From positions 1 through 10,808 of the forward strand of contig CAMFEL010000064.1 of assembly GCA_945949385.1 (NCBI GenBank): a stretch of 10,808 nucleotides of DNA. Reading direction: 5' to 3'. Shown piece by piece: positions 6,621-10,808 of this stretch. The notes beneath the pieces are model-generated. The model worked only from the letters and a program-made list of their open reading frames with translations. It searched no databases and had not been told where the DNA came from. Each line of letters begins with the position of its first letter. The stretch's first letter is position 1. This stretch comes from an uncultured Clostridia bacterium (GTDB lineage Bacteria; Bacillota; Clostridia; Oscillospirales; CAG-272). A program made the translations under genes and the position numbers.

Positions 6621-7634
6621 TCAATAGTCGGACGGGGTCTGCCAGACAGATGGAATAAACAGTTTTTTGAAGGTATCTATGGCGTATCTGTCCGTCATGC
6701 CGGATATGTAGTCGCAGACGCATCTGCCAACGCCCTCGGCTTCGATATTTCTGTAATACAGCTCGGGCATTTCCTCCGGATGCTTTGAAAAATAGTCAAA
6801 CAGCTCAGTAAGCATTGCCCTTGCCTTTGATTCCTCGCCTTTTGCGACCGGGTTGCGGTACACGGCGTCAAAGAGAAAGTCTCTCAATTCCTCATAGGCC
6901 TGATACACCTCGGCAGTCATGGAAATATCGGGCTTGTCGCGGGAAGCGTCTATTACGGCGGTCACCATGGTATTTATTCTTTCGCTGTGACCCCTGCCCA
7001 CCGTATTAAGAATTTCCTTAGGTATATCATCAATAGTCATAATCCCCGCACGGCAGGCGTCGTCTATATCGTGATTCATATAGGCGATACGGTCGGCAAA
7101 CTTAATAATACGCCCCTCAAGCGTTGAAGCAACGCTGTCACCTGCGTGATTGAGCATTCCGTCACGAACTTCTACGGTAAGGTTAAGCCCTGCGCCGTCC
7201 TTTTCCAGTTTTTCCACCACGCGCACGCTTTGCTTGTAATGGGTAAAATCGGGGCTGAAGCACTGCTGCATTGCAGCTTCTCCGGCATGACCGAAAGGAG
7301 TATGCCCCAGATCGTGTCCCAGAGCCGCCGCTTCGCATAAATCCTCGTTCAGAAGCAGGGCACGGCATATGATGCGGGCAATCTGCGCAACCTCAAGGGT
7401 ATGGGTAAGCCTTGTGCGATAATGCTCGTCTACGGGAAACAGGAAGACCTGTGTTTTGTGCATAAGCCGTCTGAAGGCTTTGGAATGGATAATTTTGTCT
7501 CTGTCCCGCTGAAACTCCGTTCTGTTATTGCAGGGCGTATACGGGTGATCCCTGCCGGCGGTATTGGCGGTCAGAAACGCGTACGGCGAAAGGGTATTTT
7601 TTTCTCTTTCGCAAAAAAACTCCGCTACGGTCAT
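6621..7634 (-). CDS. dgt: dGTPase-like HD-domain dNTP triphosphohydrolase
   Basis: The family hydrolyses dGTP or other dNTPs to the deoxynucleoside and tripolyphosphate. In this 337-residue form the HD metal site is intact: YRTRLTHTLEV (His78), LGHDLGHTPFGHAGE (His107, Asp108) and IIKFADRIAYMNHDIDD (Asp181). FRRLMHKTQVFLF (55-67) is also typical of the family. The length fits the shorter Gram-positive Dgt-like type rather than E. coli Dgt of about 500 residues. It is the first gene of the operon with dnaG and rpoD, a common clostridial order. The start is uncertain: a GTG at 7643 adds three residues but has AAAGGA only 2 nt upstream, while the ATG at 7634 gives MTVAEFF...LSPYA, like relatives. 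No strong promoter is evident; a TATTAT (7686-7691) without a good -35 box lies upstream. Exact nucleotide preference is not predictable here. Confidence 0.9.
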   Translation of the reverse strand: MTVAEFFCEREKNTLSPYAFLTANTAGRDHPYTPCNNRTEFQRDRDKIIHSKAFRRLMHKTQVFLFPVDEHYRTRLTHTLEVAQIARIICRALLLNEDLCEAAALGHDLGHTPFGHAGEAAMQQCFSPDFTHYKQSVRVVEKLEKDGAGLNLTVEVRDGMLNHAGDSVASTLEGRIIKFADRIAYMNHDIDDACRAGIMTIDDIPKEILNTVGRGHSERINTMVTAVIDASRDKPDISMTAEVYQAYEELRDFLFDAVYRNPVAKGEESKARAMLTELFDYFSKHPEEMPELYYRNIEAEGVGRCVCDYISGMTDRYAIDTFKKLFIPSVWQTPSDY

Positions 7635-7780
7635 TTTATCCACCGTCCTTTACGGGCAATATCATTACACAATAATATACGCAATATAATACTTTTTTTA
7701 CTTTTTTTCTTGAACTTTTTTGAAATTTTTAATATTTTGTTGCATTTTTGGGCAAAAGCGCAAAAGGATGAAACGAAATA
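7635..7780. other. AT-rich spacer upstream of dgt, probably holding the operon promoter
   Basis: About 150 bp without a coding frame of interest. It is rich in A and T tracts (for example 7692-7735), which on the minus strand would read as an A-rich, UP-element-like run ahead of the TATTAT at 7691-7686. The hexamer 17 bp upstream (TTCAAG) matches poorly, so no promoter is called. Part of it (7722-7749) recurs at 9049-9078. Confidence 0.4.
7722..7749. repeat. AT-rich intergenic repeat, copy 1
   Basis: GAAATTTTTAATATTT (7722-7737) is identical to 9049-9064. Both copies are followed within 3-5 bases by TGCATTTTT (7741-7749; 9070-9078). Both lie in spacers just past minus-strand terminators. It may be chance in AT-rich DNA or a shared element. 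Confidence 0.4.
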
Positions 7781-7818
7781 AGCAAAAAAGAAGCTGCCTC
7801 GGCAGCTTCTTTTTGCTT
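7781..7818 (-). terminator. Strong terminator of the NahK-like kinase gene, probably bidirectional
   Basis: GAAGCTGC (7790-7797) pairs perfectly with GCAGCTTC (7802-7809) around a 4-nt loop. Flanking AGCAAAAAA and TTTTTGCT lengthen the stem and give a T run on both strands. The TAA stop of the kinase gene (7819-7817) lies inside the outer part of the hairpin. It insulates the dgt-dnaG-rpoD operon from read-through. Confidence 0.93.
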
Positions 7819-8896
7819 AGATCATTTTAAGAATGTCCTTCATTTTGTCCCGTTTTTCGTACATATCCTGAGCAAGCTTTAACTGACAGCGGGTCCTGAC
7901 CAAATTGTGATTTTCGTAATTGGTCTTGAAATACTTGTCTCCCGTAATATAGTCATCAAGAAAGCGGGCGGCAAGCTCAACAGTGATAGAGAAAGCGCCG
8001 AGAACCATGCTGTCTACTTCAAGAGGCGTCAGAGAGTCGCGCACAAAGGGTATATAGCCCTCGGCAAAAGCCTTGAATTTATCAAGGTCAAGTCCTACCT
8101 TATCGGTATCGGGCTCATCCTCCTCCGCGGTATTCGCCGCAAAACGAACCGCGTCACCGAAATCGTACATTGCCATACCCGGCATAACTGTATCGAGGTC
8201 TATGACAACAAGTGGCTTTTTCGTACGGCGGTCGAAAAGGACATTGTTTGATTTTGTATCGTTATGGGTAACGCGGGGAGGAAATGCGCCTAAGGCGTAC
8301 ATATCCGTAAGCCTTGTTGCAATATCCTCTACGCTCTTTATATAGTCAAGCTCACCCCTGACACTGTCAACTCTGCCCACAGGGTCTTTTTCAGCGTCCG
8401 CAAAAAGCTGTACAAGCCTCTTTTTCGTATTGTGGAAATCGGGTATCGTTTCGTAAAGCTGAGCTGCGTCAAAATCGGAAAGCTGAGTCTGGAAACGTCC
8501 GAATGCCTCACCCGTATAGCGAACGACATTCAGATCGTCACTGCTGTTATAGGTAACGGAATCCACATAGTTCATAACACGCCAGCACTCACTGTCGCCC
8601 ATGAGAATATAGTTGCTGCCGTCCTTGGTATGATGGAAATGCAGACACACTCCGTCCTCGTTCTTTTTTCTGATATGGCGGGTAACACGGTCAATATTTT
8701 CCATTATCTGAGCAGGGTTCTTAAACACATAAGTGTTGATTATCTGAAACATATAGCTCTTGATATCGCCGTCCGCCTGCATATAATCGACCTTAAAGGT
8801 CTTGTTTATATTGCCGTTTGCTATAGAAGTATATGAATAAAGCGTTCCGGGGAGCCGGAACATTTCACCAACAGCTTTAAGCTTATTTGTATACAT
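7817..8896 (-). CDS. NahK-like sugar kinase (APH/choline-kinase fold)
   Basis: This 359-residue cytoplasmic phosphotransferase transfers a phosphate from ATP to a small substrate. The catalytic loop is VTHNDTKSNNVLF (209-221; probable catalytic Asp213, metal-binding Asn218). The metal-binding loop VVIDLDTVMPG follows at 230-240 (Asp233, Asp235). The N-lobe reads YMFQIINTYVFKNPAQIMENIDRVTRHI (48-75), strongly reminiscent of the N-acetylhexosamine 1-kinase NahK/LnpB of bifidobacteria, which has about the same length and makes GlcNAc-1-P or GalNAc-1-P during salvage of host glycans. Relatives are often labelled aminoglycoside phosphotransferase or, misleadingly, mucin desulfatase. The start is fixed by GGAGG (8901-8905) 4 nt before the ATG. 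It is a monocistronic unit with a consensus promoter, a leader hairpin (8922-8958) and a terminator. The N-acetylhexosamine substrate is inferred from resemblance; resistance to aminoglycosides is unlikely. Confidence 0.75.
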   Translation of the reverse strand: MYTNKLKAVGEMFRLPGTLYSYTSIANGNINKTFKVDYMQADGDIKSYMFQIINTYVFKNPAQIMENIDRVTRHIRKKNEDGVCLHFHHTKDGSNYILMGDSECWRVMNYVDSVTYNSSDDLNVVRYTGEAFGRFQTQLSDFDAAQLYETIPDFHNTKKRLVQLFADAEKDPVGRVDSVRGELDYIKSVEDIATRLTDMYALGAFPPRVTHNDTKSNNVLFDRRTKKPLVVIDLDTVMPGMAMYDFGDAVRFAANTAEEDEPDTDKVGLDLDKFKAFAEGYIPFVRDSLTPLEVDSMVLGAFSITVELAARFLDDYITGDKYFKTNYENHNLVRTRCQLKLAQDMYEKRDKMKDILKMI

Positions 8897-8921
8897 GCTG
8901 CCTCCGAATTACGAAAAAATA

Positions 8922-8958
8922 ACTGACACCATTCCCTGTAGGATAAAACAATGTCAGT
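8922..8958 (-). promoter_or_regulatory. Leader hairpin of the kinase gene, possible attenuator or operator
   Basis: On the minus strand ACTGACA (8958-8952) is an exact inverted match to TGTCAGT (8928-8922), extendable by a few G-U pairs, with a loop of up to 23 nt. It is followed by TTATTTTTT before the ribosome binding site. It lies within the expected transcript, which should start near 8973. The T-rich tail suggests a terminator-like attenuator; the dyad could equally be a repressor site. Confidence 0.45.
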
Positions 8959-8979
8959 ATTCCGGATATTTGCTTTATT

Positions 8980-9008
8980 ATTATATACATATTATGCCGT
9001 TTTGTCAA
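8980..9008 (-). promoter_or_regulatory. Consensus sigma-A promoter of the kinase gene
   Basis: On the minus strand a perfect TTGACA (9008-9003), an exact 17-bp spacer and a perfect TATAAT (8985-8980). The predicted start near 8973 leaves a leader of roughly 75 nt. A fully consensus promoter with a leader dyad suggests control by repression or attenuation rather than by an activator. Confidence 0.93.
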
Positions 9009-9048
9009 TAGCAGTATGTTATGAATAAGCGAAACACCGCAATTTTTG

Positions 9049-9078
9049 GAAATTTTTAATATTTAGTGCTGCATTTTT
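9049..9078. repeat. AT-rich intergenic repeat, copy 2
   Basis: Second copy of the element at 7722-7749: 16 identical bases (9049-9064), then TGCATTTTT after a 5-base gap instead of 3. It abuts the terminator region of the DUF4282-like gene. Confidence 0.4.
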
Positions 9079-9122
9079 TGTAATTGCAACAAAAAAGGGA
9101 AAACCGAAAGGCTTTCCCTTTT
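9074..9122 (-). terminator. Terminator of the DUF4282-like gene, with an overlapping second inverted repeat
   Basis: On the minus strand AAAAGGGAAA (9122-9113) pairs with TTTCCCTTTT (9102-9093), extended by GCC/GGT around a TTTC loop, and runs into TTTTTT. The T run is itself one arm of a second inverted repeat, TTTTTTGT (9096-9089) with ACAAAAAA (9081-9074). It ends transcription about 18 bp past the stop at 9140. Confidence 0.88.
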
Positions 9123-9139
9123 AATTGTAAAATCCAAAC

Positions 9140-9706
9140 TCAGTGCTTGCAGCCGTTGGGGCATCCGCCCTTGTTTGCGTCATAGCGAGTGCCGCAAACG
9201 GTGCAGTATCTGTAAAGAGGTTCCGGCTCGGGAGCAGGCGCCTGTGCAGGCTCTGCGGCGGGAGCGGGCTCTTCCTTACATTCGCAGGGAGCCTCTGTTA
9301 CTGCGGGCATCTTTTTGTTGATTTCCATGGTGTTCTTAACAAGCAGAATAAACATCATAAGTATCTCATATGCGATGCGGATAACGATAGGTCCGCCTAT
9401 CATAATAATGAGACCCTGATAGCCGTACCAATGAACACCGGAATAACCCCAGTAATCATAGCGTACGAAGGAGAACAGCATCAAAAATCCGAAAATGATC
9501 GCAAATGCGGTTGCAAATACATAAACTGCCTTCAGTATCTTTTCGATAAACAGATGCTTGAAGTTCAGAATATCTGCAACTACACCGAAAAACTTATTAA
9601 GCTTCGGACGCTTCTTTTCGGGCAGCAGAAGAATAAAAGCGACAACTGTTGCACCGATTGCCAGTATTGCGGCAATAACCGCGAATACAATTCGTAATGT
9701 ACCCAT
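9140..9706 (-). CDS. DUF4282-like membrane protein with C-terminal zinc ribbon
   Basis: A 188-residue protein with three likely membrane helices at about 5-28, 56-80 and 98-124. FKHLFIEKILKAVYVFA (49-65) and GGPIVIRIAYEILMMFILLVKNTMEI (104-129) fit DUF4282, a bacterial membrane domain of unknown function. A Glu/Pro/Ala-rich linker (139-163) leads to a treble-clef-like ribbon, YCTVCGTRY...GCPNGCKH, with Cys168, Cys171, Cys182 and Cys186 as likely zinc ligands. Such tails are common on small Firmicute membrane proteins. The start was set at ATG 9706 because GGAGG (9718-9714) is 7 nt upstream. A longer frame starting at 9748 would begin upstream of the -10 region and is rejected. It is a single gene with its own promoter and terminator, divergent from the transporter gene. 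The function is not known. Confidence 0.72.
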   Translation of the reverse strand: MGTLRIVFAVIAAILAIGATVVAFILLLPEKKRPKLNKFFGVVADILNFKHLFIEKILKAVYVFATAFAIIFGFLMLFSFVRYDYWGYSGVHWYGYQGLIIMIGGPIVIRIAYEILMMFILLVKNTMEINKKMPAVTEAPCECKEEPAPAAEPAQAPAPEPEPLYRYCTVCGTRYDANKGGCPNGCKH

Positions 9707-9713
9707 AATTGTT

Positions 9714-9718
9714 CCTCC
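9714..9718 (-). promoter_or_regulatory. Ribosome binding site that decides the start of the DUF4282-like gene
   Basis: GGAGG on the minus strand, 7 nt before ATG 9706-9704. The longer in-frame ATG at 9748 has no such site and lies upstream of the predicted transcription start. Confidence 0.85.
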
Positions 9719-9733
9719 GATAAATATTTGATA

Positions 9734-9767
9734 ATTATATCTTAACAATAATCAAAAGCATTGTCAA
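9734..9767 (-). promoter_or_regulatory. Promoter of the DUF4282-like gene
   Basis: On the minus strand a perfect TTGACA (9767-9762) with TAAGAT (9744-9739) at 17 bp. A perfect TATAAT overlaps slightly downstream (9739-9734) but at a 22-bp spacing. Either could serve as the -10 box; the first has the better spacing. Confidence 0.7.
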
Positions 9768-9894
9768 TAGTAAATGTCGAATTCATGGACAAAATGTTAA
9801 GCCAATCATAACAGTATTGATCTGCAAACATCGGTATAACTATGTAATTATTTGTTAAATATTCAATATTTTTCGATTATTTATTCATATTTTA
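9768..9894. other. AT-rich divergent spacer without a recognised element
   Basis: This stretch separates the two divergent promoters. It is very AT-rich, with no coding frame, hairpin with T tract or clear operator. I see nothing specific in it. Confidence 0.6.
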
Positions 9895-9923
9895 TTGACA
9901 AGCGTCATATTCTGTGATATATT
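9895..9923 (+). promoter_or_regulatory. Sigma-A promoter of the lysine riboswitch and transporter
   Basis: A perfect TTGACA (9895-9900), a 17-bp spacer and TATATT (9918-9923, five of six consensus bases). Transcription should start near 9930, about 25 nt before the aptamer and about 240 nt before the coding start, a long leader typical of a riboswitch. Confidence 0.88.
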
Positions 9924-9954
9924 TAGTAATCATATAAATTTAATACAGAACCAA

Positions 9955-10088
9955 CCGTACAGAGGTGCGTTTGACATCAGTAGCCGTATGGGTGAAAGGG
10001 GATAACGCCGAAGCGGAAATTTTTCCGCTGGGACAATGTATAATATGCATTGTACTGTCGCATTTATGCAAATGCGGAGCGCTGTCGG
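9955..10088 (+). promoter_or_regulatory. Lysine riboswitch (L-box) aptamer
   Basis: The conserved lysine-aptamer blocks appear in order: AGAGGTGCG (9961-9969), GGGTGAAAGGGGATAACG (9990-10007) running into CCGAAG, then CTGTCGCAT (10055-10063) and GGAGCGCTGTC (10076-10086). P1 closes with CCG-ACAG (9955-9962, one bulged T) against CTGTCGG (10082-10088). Three internal hairpins are visible: GCGGAAA/TTTCCGC (10013-10028), ACAATG/CATTGT (10033-10053) and CGCATTT/AAATGCG (10059-10076). This five-way-junction architecture is that of the class found before lysC and lysine transporter genes in Firmicutes. The 3' strand of P1, CGGAGC (10086-10091), can instead pair with GCTTCCG (10117-10123), the base of the terminator, with hairpin GCCGG/CCGGC (10099-10115) between. 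That gives a mutually exclusive antiterminator, so lysine should switch the gene off. Confidence 0.93.
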
Positions 10089-10120
10089 AGCATATAAGGC
10101 CGGTATTTTTCCGGCAGCTT

Positions 10121-10146
10121 CCGTGATGCGCCGCATCACGGTTTTT
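10121..10146 (+). terminator. Riboswitch expression-platform terminator
   Basis: CCGTGATGC (10121-10129) and GCATCACGG (10133-10141) form a 9-bp stem followed by TTTTT (10142-10146). It sits 33 nt after the aptamer and 22 nt before the coding start, so it acts as a conditional transcription terminator. Its first bases, CCG, are shared with the proposed antiterminator. Confidence 0.92.
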
Positions 10147-10168
10147 CTGTTTTTCGGAGGTGTTTTTC

Positions 10169-10808
10169 TTGAAAAAGAGTACTCTGCTTGTAATTATCGC
10201 CGCAGTAGTAGTGGTAGCGGTTCTCGCCGCTGTCTTTATCTGGGGCGGCAATGAGAATGCATCAATGGTGTGCGAAAGCTGTGAAGGCTCCGGTATGACC
10301 GACGTGGGTCAGTGTGAGGATTGCGGAGGCACCGGTGAGATTGCCGCTGACACACCCTACTGGGCTACATGGGCTGCCCTGCTTGCTCCCATTATCGCAA
10401 TCGCCCTTGCGCTCATAACCAAAGAGGTTTATTCCTCTCTTGCCATCGGCGTGATCGTAGGCGGTCTTATGGCGTCCGACTTCAATGTTGTAACCACCGC
10501 CGACAGCGTTGTGCAGAACGGCTTTATTGCCGCTATATCCGACACGGCAGGCATTTTTGCTTTCCTTGTAATTCTCGGAATAATGGTGGCACTTGTCAAT
10601 AAGGCGGGCGGAAGCGCCGCTTTCGGCAGATGGGCAAAGGTACATATCAAATCAAAAGCAGGCTCAATTATCTGCACTTTCATCCTCGGTATTCTCATAT
10701 TCATCGACGATTACTTTAACTGCCTTACGGTGGGAGGCGTTATGAGACCCGTAACGGACTCTCATAAAATTTCCCGCACAAAGCATGCTCACATAATCGA
10801 CGCCACCG
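10169..10808 (+). CDS. NhaC-superfamily transporter, probable lysine importer (LysW-like), partial, TTG start
   Basis: A frame of 213 complete codons begins at TTG 10169-10171, eight nt after GGAGG (10156-10160), and is cut by the window end. Residues 5-25 form a membrane helix or signal anchor. Residues 35-56 hold two DnaJ-like zinc-binding motifs, CESCEGSG and CEDCGGTG. The transporter proper follows from about residue 63: YWATWAALLAPIIAIALALITKEVYSSLAIGVIVGGLM, a further helix pair around 125-145, and IFIDDYFNCLTVGGVMRPVTDSHKISRTKHAHIIDAT, an NhaC hallmark. NhaC proteins exchange Na+ and H+ or carry organic ions. Members under lysine riboswitches have been proposed as lysine transporters (LysW), and the riboswitch here supports that over a plain antiporter. 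Full-length relatives have about 500 residues, so more than half is missing. The zinc module is unusual for the family. Confidence 0.85.
   Translation, partial: MKKSTLLVIIAAVVVVAVLAAVFIWGGNENASMVCESCEGSGMTDVGQCEDCGGTGEIAADTPYWATWAALLAPIIAIALALITKEVYSSLAIGVIVGGLMASDFNVVTTADSVVQNGFIAAISDTAGIFAFLVILGIMVALVNKAGGSAAFGRWAKVHIKSKAGSIICTFILGILIFIDDYFNCLTVGGVMRPVTDSHKISRTKHAHIIDAT

Noticed and set aside
6089..6658. 189-codon plus-strand open frame over the dnaG start
   Set aside because: Antisense to the primase zinc finger and core, which are clearly coding.
7635..7643. GTG start of dgt adding three residues
   Set aside because: The spacing to AAAGGA is only 2 nt, and the ATG at 7634 gives the usual family start. 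It is kept as a minor possibility.
7817..8896. Aminoglycoside resistance gene
   Set aside because: The catalytic motifs are shared by the whole APH-fold superfamily; the N-lobe and length resemble N-acetylhexosamine kinases, not resistance enzymes.
9143..9697. 184-codon plus-strand open frame opposite the DUF4282-like gene
   Set aside because: The minus-strand gene has a promoter, a ribosome binding site, a terminator and sensible domains; the plus-strand frame has none.
9707..9748. Fourteen-residue N-terminal extension of the DUF4282-like protein
   Set aside because: It would begin upstream of the predicted -10 box and transcription start and lacks a ribosome binding site; ATG 9706 has GGAGG at 7 nt.
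10262..10645. 127-codon minus-strand open frame opposite the transporter
   Set aside because: The plus-strand frame contains NhaC motifs and follows the riboswitch; the antisense frame is a shadow.
1..10808. CRISPR arrays, tRNA or rRNA genes, insertion sequences
   Set aside because: No spaced direct-repeat series, no cloverleaf or rRNA segment, no transposase motif and no terminal inverted repeats were seen.

Overview
The window looks like a chromosomal segment of an anaerobic Firmicute of the class Clostridia, probably near Ruminococcus or the Oscillospiraceae. Four things point there: the dgt-dnaG-rpoD macromolecular-synthesis order, strong GGAGG ribosome binding sites, sigma-A-type promoters (TTGACA, 17 bp, TATAAT-like), and a lysine riboswitch in front of an NhaC-type transporter. 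This placement is inference from gene content and protein style, not from a database search.

Layout, left to right. Positions 1-612 (minus, cut by the window edge) hold a protein resembling the scaffolding-type proteins of clostridial tailed phages. A terminator (737-773) separates it from a secreted C39-like cysteine peptidase (787-1680, minus), which has its own promoter. A perfect terminator (1759-1790) then ends a large lipoprotein solute-binding protein (1807-3546, minus), which also has its own promoter. Positions 3704-7634 form the minus-strand operon dgt-dnaG-rpoD: a dNTP triphosphohydrolase-like HD protein, DNA primase and the primary sigma factor. A strong hairpin terminator (7781-7818) lies just upstream of that operon and ends a NahK-like sugar kinase gene (7817-8896, minus). 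The kinase gene has a consensus promoter and a short leader that can fold into a hairpin followed by a T-rich stretch. Next is a small DUF4282-like membrane protein with a C-terminal zinc ribbon (9140-9706, minus). From about 9895 the other strand is used: a promoter, a complete lysine (L-box) riboswitch with its intrinsic terminator, and the 5' part of an NhaC-superfamily transporter (10169 to the end, plus).

How the parts work together. Dgt, DnaG and RpoD link dNTP handling, replication priming and housekeeping transcription. The solute-binding protein and the NahK-like kinase fit a gut or rumen life on complex glycans, but no permease or glycosidase is in the window. The transporter at the right edge is most likely a lysine importer shut off when lysine is plentiful: lysine-bound aptamer, P1 formed, terminator formed, early stop.

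Most noteworthy are the riboswitch-transporter unit and, within it, an N-terminal module with two DnaJ-like CxxCxGxG motifs that I do not know from ordinary NhaC proteins. Two genes (1-612 and 10169-10808) run off the window. Several start codons have been reset here using the ribosome binding site (dnaG, dgt, the DUF4282-like gene, and a TTG start for the transporter).
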